From Myxococcales bacterium 68-20 (GTDB lineage Bacteria; Myxococcota_A; Polyangia; Polyangiales; Polyangiaceae), in the NCBI GenBank assembly GCA_001899635.1, contig MKVQ01000035.1, positions 18,018 to 82,017 of the forward strand: DNA of 64,000 nucleotides, read 5' to 3'. The stretch's first letter is position 1. Every line of letters starts with the position of its first letter. The notes beneath the pieces were generated by a model. That model did no database searches. It was not told the DNA's origin and was given only the letters and a program-made list of their open reading frames with translations. Of this stretch, positions 27,053 through 35,145 are shown piece by piece. Position numbers and translations under genes: made by a program.

Positions 27053-27721
27053 TCAGCGCGCGGCGAGCTCGGCGACGACGTCCTTCTCGAAGCTCTCCGG
27101 CTTGTCCATCGATTCGAAGCGCTTCACGACGCGGCCCTTCCGGTCGACGAGGAACTTGGTGAAGTTCCACTTCACGGCATCGGTGCCGAGGACCTCGGGC
27201 ATCGTCTTCTCGAGGTGGCCGTAGAGCATCGCAGCTCCCGGCGCATCCTTGTCGAACGAGCCCGGCTGCTCCGCACGCAGCCACTTGTAGAGCGGGTGGG
27301 CGTTCGGGCCGTTGACGTCGATCTTCGAGAACATCGGAAACTTCACGCCGTACTTCGTGAGGCAGAACTCCTTGATCTCGCTCTCCGCCCCCGGCTCCTG
27401 ATTCCCGAACTGGTCGCTCGGGAAGCCGAGGACGACGAGCCCTTCGCTGCGATGTTTCTCGTACATGGCCTCGAGGGCCTCGTACTGCGGAGTGAACCCA
27501 CACTTGCTCGCCACGTTGACGATCAGAACGACGTTGCCGGCGTAGCGATCCAGCCGGACGTCCTTGCCGTCGATGTCCTTGGCTTCGAAGGCGTAGATCG
27601 GGCTCGAGCTCGAAGCTGCGGGCGTATTGGCAGCGGTCATGGGGGCCTCGGCGGGTTTGGGGGACGACGCGCAGGCCACGCCGAGCGCGGCGATGCCGAA
27701 GAGCGGGAGCGTGCGACGCAT
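27053..27721 (-). CDS. Glutathione peroxidase-family lipoprotein
   Basis: The 222-residue protein has a signal with lipobox GVAC (C17) and then a thioredoxin-fold peroxidase domain. The active-site Cys is C74 in NVASKCGFT, Gln is in FPSDQFGNQEPG (Q108) and Trp/Asn are in VKWNFTKFLVD, completing the Cys-Gln-Trp-Asn tetrad. It is a non-selenium member, probably thioredoxin-dependent, that reduces lipid or organic hydroperoxides at the periplasmic face. Periplasmic anchoring is the less usual feature. The frame is open further upstream, but the signal peptide fixes the start at ATG 27721. Confidence 0.92.
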   Translation of the reverse strand: MRRTLPLFGIAALGVACASSPKPAEAPMTAANTPAASSSSPIYAFEAKDIDGKDVRLDRYAGNVVLIVNVASKCGFTPQYEALEAMYEKHRSEGLVVLGFPSDQFGNQEPGAESEIKEFCLTKYGVKFPMFSKIDVNGPNAHPLYKWLRAEQPGSFDKDAPGAAMLYGHLEKTMPEVLGTDAVKWNFTKFLVDRKGRVVKRFESMDKPESFEKDVVAELAAR

Positions 27722-27866
27722 GACGCGTTGGATGCTAGCAAGCTCGAAGCGTCGCGCGGGTTTCTCGTTCGGCTGTGCTCGTCTCGCACGCGTGCGCCGG
27801 ACGACGCTCGCGAGCACGCGGCGCTCGACCGACTTGCGTCGACCACCTCCGTGACCGAGCGGCAAG

Positions 27867-28217
27867 TCAACCCGGGAGGCGCGCGACGATCTCGCCCGTC
27901 GTCCGCGTGAAGGTCACGCGGTCGGAGGCGACACCGAGCCGCGCGAGCTCCGCGAGCCCATCGGCGCGCAAGCGCGGCGCCTCCTCCCGCTCGTAGCGCG
28001 TGAACGCGTCACGTGATGCGAAGAGGTAGCGGGCCTCGATCGTGCTCGCGGCGTCGGGGCCCGGGTCGAGCACGACGAGCTCGGCCTCGGCAGCTCCAGC
28101 CGCGCAGACGTCTGCGGCGTGACGATCGCGAAGCCAGGCGAGGAATCCCTCCATCGCACCGCGGTCGGCAAACGCCATGCGGACGACGTACGAAAAGGCA
28201 ATCGAAGGCGTGCTCAC
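27867..28217 (-). CDS. DUF4286-like small protein
   Basis: This is a 116-residue protein with a ferredoxin-like alpha/beta pattern. An N-terminal beta strand (IAFSYVVRMAF) is followed by a helix with GFLAWLRDRHAADV. The remainder includes YLFASRDAFTRYEREEAPRL, which fits the DUF4286 family, dimeric stress-responsive-barrel-like proteins of unknown function. GTG 28217 starts just before the first strand; ATG 28178 or 28232 are alternatives. It is divergent from the PLD-family gene. Confidence 0.65.
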   Translation of the reverse strand: MSTPSIAFSYVVRMAFADRGAMEGFLAWLRDRHAADVCAAGAAEAELVVLDPGPDAASTIEARYLFASRDAFTRYEREEAPRLRADGLAELARLGVASDRVTFTRTTGEIVARLPG

Positions 28218-28282
28218 GGATCTCGGGCGCATTCTTCGGCCGATCATGCGTGCGATCAAGCCCGAAGCAGTACACTCGCCCC

Positions 28283-29002
28283 ATGCCACGTTCGCCCGCG
28301 ACCTCGTCGACCCGGCGCCCGGAGACGGAGCGCCCTGCCCGTACGATCCGGGCAAAGCTCCTCGTCGACGGCGATCACCACGAGGACCTCGTCATGCGGG
28401 CCGTCGCCGGGGCGACCGTCAGCGTGTGGATCACCACCGCGAACCTGAAGACGATGCTCGTCGAGGCACCGATCGGAACGCGCGCGCGCGCCCGTGGTCG
28501 CTACGTCTCCTTCTTCGAGTCGCTCGGCGATCTCGCGCGACGCGGCGTCGACGTCGCCATCCTTCATGCGTCTCCGCCGTCCGGCCCGCTCGCGAAGGAG
28601 ATGGCGCGCCTCGGCGCGCGCGGCACCTCGAGCTCGAGCTCGGTGAGGCTCCGCCGATGTCCGCGCGTGCACATGAAGATGATCGCGGTCGACGGGCGGC
28701 TCCTCTACCTCGGGAGCGCCAACCTCACCGGCGCCGGCCTCGGCGCGAAGGGCGAGGGCCGGCGCAATTTCGAGATGGGGATCGTCACCGACAGCGAGGC
28801 GATGCTCGACGCGGCGCAGGAGCGCTTCGATCGGATCTGGCGCGGCGCCGAGTGCGCGGGCTGCAAGCTGCGAAGCGCATGCGACAAGCCGATCGACACG
28901 CTCGTGCAGAAGCGCAGCGCGCGACGCGCCCCGAAGGAGGCCGCCGCTACTTCGCCCGGAAGCTCGCCACGAAAGCGTCGAAGTCCTTCTTCGCCGCGGT
29001 GA
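28283..29002 (+). CDS. Phospholipase D-like protein with one HKD motif
   Basis: This 239-residue protein carries a single complete PLD motif: H130-M-K132, D137, then GSANLTGAG (144-152) and an N-x-E at 163-165. Two-motif PLDs work as internal dimers; one-motif members such as Nuc nucleases dimerise. The N-terminal half has the PLD fold strands but no HKD. After the domain comes a compact C-x2-C-x5-C knuckle (ECAGCKLRSACDKP) that may bind metal, then a basic tail. Substrate could be DNA or phospholipid. Its last 56 bp overlap the convergent lipoprotein gene. Confidence 0.78.
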   Translation: MPRSPATSSTRRPETERPARTIRAKLLVDGDHHEDLVMRAVAGATVSVWITTANLKTMLVEAPIGTRARARGRYVSFFESLGDLARRGVDVAILHASPPSGPLAKEMARLGARGTSSSSSVRLRRCPRVHMKMIAVDGRLLYLGSANLTGAGLGAKGEGRRNFEMGIVTDSEAMLDAAQERFDRIWRGAECAGCKLRSACDKPIDTLVQKRSARRAPKEAAATSPGSSPRKRRSPSSPR

Positions 29003-29588
29003 CCGTCTTCTCCGGACCGGTCATCTTGAAGAAGTGCTGGCGATCGGGACCGTCGACGACGGCGCCGAGCAGCATGAACTTCTCCTTCGGCGTCGTCGGG
29101 GCGCCCATCATCATGCCCATGCCGCCCGAGGAGAACGTGCCCTTGATCTCGACGACGGTGACCTCGAGACCGTTCGGCTTGCGCACCTCGGTCTTCGCCT
29201 CGGCGTTGCCGAACTGGCCCGACCAGCGCTTGATGTTCGCATCGACACCGCCCGCCGCGGCGGAAACCGTGAGCTCGGCGTCCTCGGTGTCGCCGGCGGC
29301 ACGCGGGATCTTGTAGGTCGCCTTTCGCATCGTGTTCGCGTTCGGCACGTTCTCCCATGCCTTCGGCGCCTCATAGCCGATGTCCTCCGGGCCGGCGGCC
29401 GCCGTGGCCGTAGACGAGGGCACCGGGCCGTCGTGCCGGGACGGCGCAACGGGTGACGGCGCGGGCGACGGGGCAGGCGTCGGCGACTCGCTCGTCTTCT
29501 CGGGCTCAGGCGTTGACTTGGAGCAAGCGGCAAGAGCGGCCGCGCCTCCGATGGCGAGGACACCGAGGATCGTGTGGAGCCGTGTCAT
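28947..29588 (-). CDS. Lipoprotein, unknown function
   Basis: The 213-residue protein has a signal with lipobox LAAC near residue 22. A Ser/Pro/Ala-rich linker follows, then a domain of about 145 residues that begins YEAPKAWENVPNANTMRKATYKIP when read across two strands and ends KDFDAFVASFRAK. The 'P..W......MR.A.Y..P' pattern is common in a family of planctomycete and myxobacterial lipoproteins with no assigned function. A GMGMMMG run in the middle is odd. It overlaps the convergent PLD gene by 56 bp. Confidence 0.75.
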   Translation of the reverse strand: MTRLHTILGVLAIGGAAALAACSKSTPEPEKTSESPTPAPSPAPSPVAPSRHDGPVPSSTATAAAGPEDIGYEAPKAWENVPNANTMRKATYKIPRAAGDTEDAELTVSAAAGGVDANIKRWSGQFGNAEAKTEVRKPNGLEVTVVEIKGTFSSGGMGMMMGAPTTPKEKFMLLGAVVDGPDRQHFFKMTGPEKTVTAAKKDFDAFVASFRAK

Positions 29589-29719
29589 GCCCTGGCCTTA
29601 CCGCTAGGATCGGCGCGAACGCAAGCGGATCGGCCACCGTGGCGTCTTGCTGCGGTCCTGACAGACGAGAAGTAGAGAGCGAGCGAGAACGAGTGAGCGC
29701 GAAGCGAGACCTGGATCGA

Positions 29720-30931
29720 ATGCCCTTCTCTCGGCGCACGTGCGTCTCCGATCTCGGAGTGGCGGCGGAGGCGACCAATGCGCTCAGCCGTGCCGTGGAT
29801 CTGGTTCGGCTCCGCGCGAGCTCGGGCGAAGGCGCAGCGCTGCTCGACCTCACGGTGAGCAACCCGACCGCTGCCGGGCTTCCCTACGACGCCGAGGCGA
29901 TCGCCCGCGCGCTCGCGACGCCGCGCGCGCTCCTCTACCAGCCCGACGCGCTCGGGCTACCGAGCGCACGACAGGTGGTCGCGGACGAGTACACGAAGAG
30001 CGGCATCGAGCTCGAGTCGTCGCGCGTCGCGATCACCTCGAGCACGAGCGAGGCATACGCCGTCCTCTTCAAGATGTTCTGCGACCCGGGCGACGAGGTG
30101 CTCGTGCCCGTGCCGAGCTATCCGCTCCTCGCCTGGCTCGCCGCGTTCGAAGGCGTCACGCTCCGGACGTATCCGCTCGAATACGCAGGGCGGTGGCACG
30201 TGGACCTCGGAGCGCTCGAGCGCGCGATCGGGCCGCGAACGCGGCTCATCGTCGTCGTCAGCCCGAACAACCCGACGGGCTCGTTCCTCGGCAAGGAGGA
30301 GCTCGAGGCGATGCTCGATCTCGGCGTGCCGATCGTGAGCGACGAGGTCTTCGCGACGTATCCGCTCGGGACCTCGGAGCGCGTGCCCGAGGACCGCGTC
30401 GACTCCGTGCTCCGCGCGCGCCGCGGGCTCGTCTTCGCGCTCTCGGGGCTCTCGAAGCTCGCGGGGCTCCCGCAGATGAAGCTCGGATGGATCGCGTGCG
30501 GAGGCGACGCGGATCGGACGAGCGAAACGCTCGAGCGGCTCTCGACCGTCCTCGACGCCTACCTCTCCGTCGGTGCGCCGGTGCAGCACGCGCTGCCCGA
30601 GTTGCTCCACGCCGGCACGACGACGTCCGACGCCATCCGAGCTCGGACGCGCGCGAACCTCGCGATCGTCCGTGAAGTCGCGCGCCGCGCGCCCGCGATG
30701 AGCGTCCTCGACGTCGAGGGCGGATGGTACGCCACGCTCCGCGTACCGGAGACCCAGAGCGATGAAGAGTGGGCGCTCCGCCTCGTCGAGGACGACCGCG
30801 TCTACGTCCATCCCGGCTACTTCTTCGACATGACGCGGGGCGCGCATCTCGTCGTGAGCCTTCTCACGCCGGAGCCGCAGCTCCGCGAAGGAATGGAACG
30901 GATCGCCGCGCGTCTGGAGCGCGACGCATGA
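29720..30931 (+). CDS. PLP-dependent class I/II aminotransferase
   Basis: This 403-residue fold-type I aminotransferase shows the standard elements: NNPTG (183-187), the Asp that holds the pyridine nitrogen (D208 in VSDEVF), and the Schiff-base Lys in ALSGLSKLAGLP (K246), with MKLGW just after. The N-terminus (SRRT...DLTVSNPTAAGLPYD) is typical of AspC/AlaT-like enzymes. The amino acid substrate is not determinable. ATG 29720 fits the family; an upstream GTG at 29693 lies in a purine-rich stretch. Its stop overlaps the PHP-domain gene start (ATGA). Confidence 0.9.
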   Translation: MPFSRRTCVSDLGVAAEATNALSRAVDLVRLRASSGEGAALLDLTVSNPTAAGLPYDAEAIARALATPRALLYQPDALGLPSARQVVADEYTKSGIELESSRVAITSSTSEAYAVLFKMFCDPGDEVLVPVPSYPLLAWLAAFEGVTLRTYPLEYAGRWHVDLGALERAIGPRTRLIVVVSPNNPTGSFLGKEELEAMLDLGVPIVSDEVFATYPLGTSERVPEDRVDSVLRARRGLVFALSGLSKLAGLPQMKLGWIACGGDADRTSETLERLSTVLDAYLSVGAPVQHALPELLHAGTTTSDAIRARTRANLAIVREVARRAPAMSVLDVEGGWYATLRVPETQSDEEWALRLVEDDRVYVHPGYFFDMTRGAHLVVSLLTPEPQLREGMERIAARLERDA

Positions 30932-32229
30932 CACGCTCCAGACGCGAGCGCGCAGCAACGGCCGGCGGTCTCGTCGCGGGCTTGCTCGCGCTCGTGCTCA
31001 CGGGGTGCAGCAAGCACCAGCTGGTCGATCTCGCGATGGCGAGCGCGCCGCATCCGCGCACGCGACCGGATCAACGCGCGGCCGCGGACGGACTCGCCGC
31101 TCCGAGCACGCTCGGCCCCTACCAGATCCTCGCCGGCGACATGCACTGTCACGTCCTCCCGCCGGACTCTCCATGGCACGTCTCGCGGGACCTCCTCGAG
31201 ACCGCGCGACTCGCCACCGAGGCGAACCTCGATTTCGTCGTCCTCACGCCGCACGTGCCCGCACGCTTCTTCCTCGATCCCGAGATGCGCGAGTGGGTGC
31301 GCGGGACGCAGCAAGTCCTGCGTGCGCGCGCCGAGGCTCTCGCGCCTCGCCCCGACGGGAGCGGACCTCGCGCTCCGTTGCTCGTCCCGGGCATGGAGTA
31401 CACGGATCATCGCTTCGGTCACATCGGCCTCTCGTTCGCGGACGTCGACGCGGTGCTCGACGACATCCCGATCGACGAGCTCCTGTCGAATCCGTCCCTC
31501 TTCTTCGAGAAGTGGCGCGCGCACGGAGGGATCGCGACGATCAACCATCCGGTGGTCCGTCCGCTCCCGAAGGCGCCGTTCATGGAGCTCCGCTACGACC
31601 TCTCGTGGCGCGGCTTCGCGCCGGCCGGGAGCACGGAAACACCGGTCGGGCTCCCGGAGATCCGCTGGCTCTCCGAGCACGCCGACGCGATCGAGACGTA
31701 CAACATGACCGCAGGGCACCTCCGCGATCAGTTCTTCGTCGGCGATCCCGACTGGACGATGCGCGAGGGCACACACCTCCTCGACCGCATCGCGCGCACG
31801 CAGAAGCGGCGCGTCGCTCCCGTCGGCGGATCGGACAGCCACGGCGGATGGCTCCGTCCGACGACGTTCGTGCTCGCGACCGACCGCACGACACCCGCGA
31901 TCCGAGACGCCATCGTGCACGGCCGCACCTGCGTCCGCGGTCCTGAGGGCTGCACTCTCGAGGTGCGCGGCAGAGACGGGGCCTTCCACCCCGTCGGGGC
32001 ATCGATCGTTTCGAGCTCGAGCTCGTCGCATGTGCACGCCATCGAGGCACGCGCACGCGGCGGCCCGGCGACCTACGTCGTCAACGGCGAGATCGCCGCG
32101 ACGGGCGCCGATGGCGAGACCGTCCGCGTCCCGGTACCGGGACGCTGCGCCCTCGTCCGCGTCGTCGTGGAGCGGAGCGCGTCAGCCCCCGTCTACGTCG
32201 ACTGCCCCTGGGCCGCCCCGAAGCGCTGA
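30928..32229 (+). CDS. PHP/CehA-type metallohydrolase lipoprotein
   Basis: This 433-residue protein has a signal with lipobox LTGC (C27). The PHP-type metal site includes DMHCH (H73, H75), LTPHVP, INHPV and GGSDSH, the pattern of CehA/McbA-like metallohydrolases that cleave phosphate or ester bonds. An immunoglobulin-like C-terminal stretch (about 340-430) follows. It would act on the periplasmic face of a membrane. Its ATG overlaps the aminotransferase stop by 4 bp, so the pair is co-translated, although no shared pathway is obvious. Confidence 0.85.
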   Translation: MTRSRRERAATAGGLVAGLLALVLTGCSKHQLVDLAMASAPHPRTRPDQRAAADGLAAPSTLGPYQILAGDMHCHVLPPDSPWHVSRDLLETARLATEANLDFVVLTPHVPARFFLDPEMREWVRGTQQVLRARAEALAPRPDGSGPRAPLLVPGMEYTDHRFGHIGLSFADVDAVLDDIPIDELLSNPSLFFEKWRAHGGIATINHPVVRPLPKAPFMELRYDLSWRGFAPAGSTETPVGLPEIRWLSEHADAIETYNMTAGHLRDQFFVGDPDWTMREGTHLLDRIARTQKRRVAPVGGSDSHGGWLRPTTFVLATDRTTPAIRDAIVHGRTCVRGPEGCTLEVRGRDGAFHPVGASIVSSSSSSHVHAIEARARGGPATYVVNGEIAATGADGETVRVPVPGRCALVRVVVERSASAPVYVDCPWAAPKR

Positions 32230-32394
32230 GCCGACCACCGCGGGTAAGCGCGACCGCTCCTCGACCTCGAGGGCGGCGCACTTCGTCCGCCGAGGGCCGT
32301 CTGCGAGCGGTCGGCGACACGCCCGGCGAGGGTCAGGCGACGAACATGATTCCCGAAAGATGCCCACTCCGGCCGCCGCGACTATGCTCCTCGC

Positions 32395-33534
32395 GTGTCG
32401 ATCGGGCAGAGCAACGGCTCGGGCGTCCCCGGACAGGGCAGCCCTGCAAGAGCTCCCGCGAACGTGCGCATCGTCGATCCCGTCCCGTTCGCGCCGTCGC
32501 CTCGTGAGCGACTGAGGTCATTCATGCGCGTGCACGGGAGGAAGCTGTGGTGGCTCCACTCCGCCTACGCGCTCGGGCTCGGCATCGCCGTCGTCGCCTT
32601 CGCGCAGAAGGGATTCGATCACGCGCGCTGGCTCGCCGTGTCCATCGGCGCCGCGTGGCTCCTCGTCGTCCTCTTCTTCCGTCTCTTCGGCTCGGGACGC
32701 GAGCAGGCGCAGCTGCATGCTGCTCCTGCGAAGGCTCGCCTGCGGTTCTTCGCGATGACGTACGCGCTGAAGAACCTCTATCAGGGGATGCTCTTCTTCC
32801 TCCTCCCCTTCTACTGGAAGTCGACCACGTTCTGGGCGCCGAACTCGTGGTTCGTGGTGCTGCTCGGCACCTGCGCGCTCCTCTCGACACTCGACATCGT
32901 CTTCGATCGCGTCGTCTTCCGCTTCCGCGCGCTCGCGTCGATCTTCCACGGCGTCGCGCTGTTCGGCTGCCTCAACCTCGTGGTGCCGGCGCTCTTCCCC
33001 GACACGCGGACGCTCTACTCGCTCCTGATCGCGATGGGGATCACCGTCGTGGGCTTCTGGACGATCCACGTGAGCGTCGCGATGCTCCGCGACCGCCGCT
33101 GGATCGCGCTCTTCTTCCTCAGCGCGGCCGCCGCCCTTGGCGGAGCTTACGCCGGTCGTACCGCGATCCCACCCGTGCCGATGTACGTCTCGAAGGGCGC
33201 GGTCGGACCGATCGTCCTGCCCGACGGCCGGCTCGGCATGGTCGTGCACGAGCTGCATCCGTCGGTCATCGACAAGCTCATCGCGATCACGGACGTCGTC
33301 GTCCCGGGTGGGAAGGGAGACCGCCTCGTCCACGTGTGGCGACACGACGGCGACGAGGTCCATCGCGCGACGGAGACGACGTCGAAGGTCGACGGTCCCG
33401 AAGGCACCGTGCGCTTGCGCTCGGCCCTCTCGGGAAGGCAGCTCCCGGCGCGGCTCATCGGGACCTGGGCGATCGACGTCGAGACGCAAGACAGCCAGCT
33501 CGTCGGACGGGTGAGCTTTCTCGTTGCCGACTGA
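32395..33534 (+). CDS. DUF2914 membrane protein
   Basis: The 379-residue protein has a short polar N-terminus and about seven hydrophobic segments (55-280). A C-terminal soluble domain (about 310-378) contains VWRHDGDEVHR and GTWAIDVE...LVGRVSFLV, which fits DUF2914, a small domain often placed outside the membrane. The GTG start lies 10 bp after a TATGCT that could be a -10 box. Function is unknown. A hairpin begins at its stop codon. Confidence 0.8.
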   Translation: MSIGQSNGSGVPGQGSPARAPANVRIVDPVPFAPSPRERLRSFMRVHGRKLWWLHSAYALGLGIAVVAFAQKGFDHARWLAVSIGAAWLLVVLFFRLFGSGREQAQLHAAPAKARLRFFAMTYALKNLYQGMLFFLLPFYWKSTTFWAPNSWFVVLLGTCALLSTLDIVFDRVVFRFRALASIFHGVALFGCLNLVVPALFPDTRTLYSLLIAMGITVVGFWTIHVSVAMLRDRRWIALFFLSAAAALGGAYAGRTAIPPVPMYVSKGAVGPIVLPDGRLGMVVHELHPSVIDKLIAITDVVVPGGKGDRLVHVWRHDGDEVHRATETTSKVDGPEGTVRLRSALSGRQLPARLIGTWAIDVETQDSQLVGRVSFLVAD

Positions 33535-33564
33535 CCCGGGCCTTCCGCGATCGCGTGCCCGGTC
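33533..33564 (+). terminator. Hairpin at the end of the DUF2914 gene
   Basis: GACCCGGGC pairs with GCCCGGTC (8 bp with one bulged C) around a loop that can itself pair (GCGATCGC). TTAACTT follows, the closest thing to a U-tract among rightward hairpins here. The stem starts inside the stop codon. Confidence 0.6.
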
Positions 33565-33579
33565 TTAACTTCGGGCGTC

Positions 33580-33873
33580 ATGAGTCGTCCGTCGCCGAAG
33601 ATCGGTTGGTTCCGCGCCCTCGGCCGCTACTACCGGGATCCTTCGGCGTCCGTGCTGGGCAAGCTCGTCATCTTCGCCGCCCTGATCTACGCGGTCGTTC
33701 CGGTCGATCTGATCCCGGACGTGCCCATCATCGGCTGGCTCGACGACCTCGGCGTGATGGGCCTCGCGACGGCTTGGCTCACGCGAGTAGTGGCGCGCTA
33801 TCGCTTGCCCGACGAGACGCTCGAGGCGAGCGCGGATGCGCCTCGACGAAGGCCGTTCTCGATGAGCCCGTGA
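33580..33873 (+). CDS. DUF1232 (YkvA-type) small membrane protein
   Basis: The 97-residue protein has the DUF1232 signature: YYRDPSASVLGKLVIFAALIYA and VPVDLIPD-P-IGWLDDLG. These give two hydrophobic segments with a conserved P-x-DLIPD turn. Members are small inner-membrane proteins of unknown function. The stop codon lies in a hairpin (33870-33886). Confidence 0.92.
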   Translation: MSRPSPKIGWFRALGRYYRDPSASVLGKLVIFAALIYAVVPVDLIPDVPIIGWLDDLGVMGLATAWLTRVVARYRLPDETLEASADAPRRRPFSMSP

Positions 33874-33886
33874 GCGGTCCGCTCAC
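33870..33886 (+). terminator. Hairpin overlapping the DUF1232 stop codon
   Basis: GTGAGCG-GTC-CGCTCAC is a perfect 7-bp stem whose left arm contains the TGA stop at 33871-33873. No U-tract follows. Confidence 0.45.
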
Positions 33887-33946
33887 GAACGGAAGAGCGC
33901 TCTGTCTGAAGGCGTCCCGTCGAAAAGACACGAACATCGCGCCGCA

Positions 33947-34003
33947 AAGGCGAGCTTTCGACGGGCAGCCGTCTTGCGCTGTCCGTCAAAAGCTCTACCC
34001 TCC
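33947..34003 (+). promoter_or_regulatory. Imperfect inverted repeat and possible promoter before the TM2 gene
   Basis: GAGCTTTCGACGG and CCGTCAAAAGCTC (one mismatch over 13 bp) flank about 18 bp. TTGCGC and TACCCT, 16 bp apart, overlap the right arm and could be -35 and -10 boxes. The inverted repeat would then be an operator, or a hairpin in a longer leader. Confidence 0.35.
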
Positions 34004-34051
34004 GTCCCTGATCCCGCGATCCGCGACCCGACAGCACAGGAGCAGACGAGC

Positions 34052-34456
34052 ATGAACTACCCCCCGAACGCCCCTCCCCCCGGTGGATACGGTGCACCGC
34101 CTCCCGGCGGTTACGGTCCGCCTCCCGGCGGCTACGGTCCTCCGCCTCCGGGTGTTCCGGGCATGGGCGCTCCCATGATGGGCGGGGCGATGATGCCGCA
34201 CGCGCCGTACGGGATCGATCCGGTCTCGGGCATGCCGTTCTCGGACAAGTCGAAGATGGTCGCCGGCCTCCTCCAGATCTTCGTCGGCTCGTTCGGCGTC
34301 GGCCGCTTCTACACCGGTCATACCGGGCTCGCGATCGCGCAGATCGCGGTGACCTGGCTGACCTGTGGCATCGGCGCGCTCTGGCCGCTCGTCGATGGAA
34401 TCATGATGCTCATGGGCAAGGTCCCCGACGCGCAGGGTCGCCCGCTCCGCGACTGA
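34052..34456 (+). CDS. TM2-domain protein with PPPGGYG repeats
   Basis: This 134-residue protein begins with a Pro/Gly/Tyr-rich tail of four PPPGGYG-like units, a low-complexity segment that may self-associate. A Met-rich patch follows, then a TM2 domain: two helices (AGLLQIFVGSFGVGRFYTGH and IAVTWLTCGIGALWPLVDGI) joined by a short loop, with the FGVGRFYTG motif. ATG 34052 has AGGAG at 34038. TM2 proteins are of unsettled function. A strong hairpin follows the stop. Confidence 0.88.
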   Translation: MNYPPNAPPPGGYGAPPPGGYGPPPGGYGPPPPGVPGMGAPMMGGAMMPHAPYGIDPVSGMPFSDKSKMVAGLLQIFVGSFGVGRFYTGHTGLAIAQIAVTWLTCGIGALWPLVDGIMMLMGKVPDAQGRPLRD

Positions 34457-34477
34457 TCTCGCTCGCGACTTCACACG

Positions 34478-34506
34478 ACGCGCTGCCTTTCACGAGAGCA
34501 GCGCGT
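34478..34506. terminator. Hairpin between convergent TM2 and YjbQ genes
   Basis: ACGCGCTGC and GCAGCGCGT form a perfect 9-bp stem around an 11-nt loop, 22 bp past the TM2 stop. TCGCATTTTG follows on the plus strand. It could serve both convergent genes. Confidence 0.65.
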
Positions 34507-34538
34507 TCGCATTTTGTCCGTCTCGAGCTCGGAGAGCC

Positions 34539-34958
34539 TCAGACGCCCTGAACGTGGACGATCACCCTGCGCGTGTGCGGCGCACGCCGGTGCTCCCAGA
34601 GATAGATCGCCTGCCAGGTGCCGAGCCCGAGGCGACCGCCCGTGACGGGGATGACCTCGCTCGTGTGCGTCATCGCCGAGCGGAGATGCGCGGGCATGTC
34701 GTCGATGCCCTCGTCGTCATGCTCGTAGGCGGTCGCGTCCTCGGGCGCGATCTCACCGATCCAGCGCTCGAGGTCGCGCTGCACCGACGGATCGGCGTTC
34801 TCCTGGATCAGCAGCGACGCGCTCGTGTGCTGGATGAACAGGGTGGCGAGGCCGGTCCGTACCCCCGAGGCGGCGACGACCGCCTCGACCCGCGACGACA
34901 GATCGACGAGCCCGCGCCCGCGGGTGCCGACCTCGAGGACCTCCTGGTGAACCTTCAT
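34539..34958 (-). CDS. YjbQ/UPF0047 family protein (secondary thiamine-phosphate synthase type)
   Basis: This 139-residue protein has the UPF0047 core: LATLFIQHTSASLLIQENADP, with the conserved His and Asn, and MPAHLRSAMTHTSEVIPV with a second conserved His pair, ending in W-x-IYLWEHR. E. coli YjbQ has weak thiamine-phosphate synthase activity, but the physiological role is uncertain. ATG 34958 (MKVHQEV) fits the family length; the open frame further upstream is not homologous. Confidence 0.9.
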   Translation of the reverse strand: MKVHQEVLEVGTRGRGLVDLSSRVEAVVAASGVRTGLATLFIQHTSASLLIQENADPSVQRDLERWIGEIAPEDATAYEHDDEGIDDMPAHLRSAMTHTSEVIPVTGGRLGLGTWQAIYLWEHRRAPHTRRVIVHVQGV

Positions 34959-35085
34959 GCTGGGGACTCTAGCTGGGCGCAGCCGCCTCGTTGATCCAGG
35001 GGAACTGGATACATCGCGATCCAGTGCATTCTGACGAGTGTGCGATACCAGCGCACTTTTACGTGCATCTCTCCAAGAATGTGCT

Positions 35086-35101
35086 TGGCATAGCTCGCGC
35101 T
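35086..35101 (+). promoter_or_regulatory. Candidate sigma-54 promoter before the L,D-transpeptidase-like gene
   Basis: TGGCATAGCTCGCGCT matches the -24/-12 layout (GG at 35087-35088, 10 bp, GC at 35099-35100), with TGGCA intact but a weak -12 half. A start near 35112 would leave a 34-nt leader containing the GGAGAA at 35131. Suggestive only. Confidence 0.35.
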
Positions 35102-35145
35102 TGGGGGTGGCCCAAGCCGCCCACTTGCTCGGAGAAACCAGCCAG

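Noticed and set aside
28630..28645. CGAGCTCGAGCTCG palindromic run
   Set aside because: It encodes a serine run in the PLD-like protein; similar serine runs occur in other genes here, so codon use explains it.
29660..29712. Purine-rich (GA/GCGA) tract before the aminotransferase
   Set aside because: It could be a regulatory element, but it also contains several candidate start codons and ribosome-binding-like GAGA motifs; no pattern stands out.
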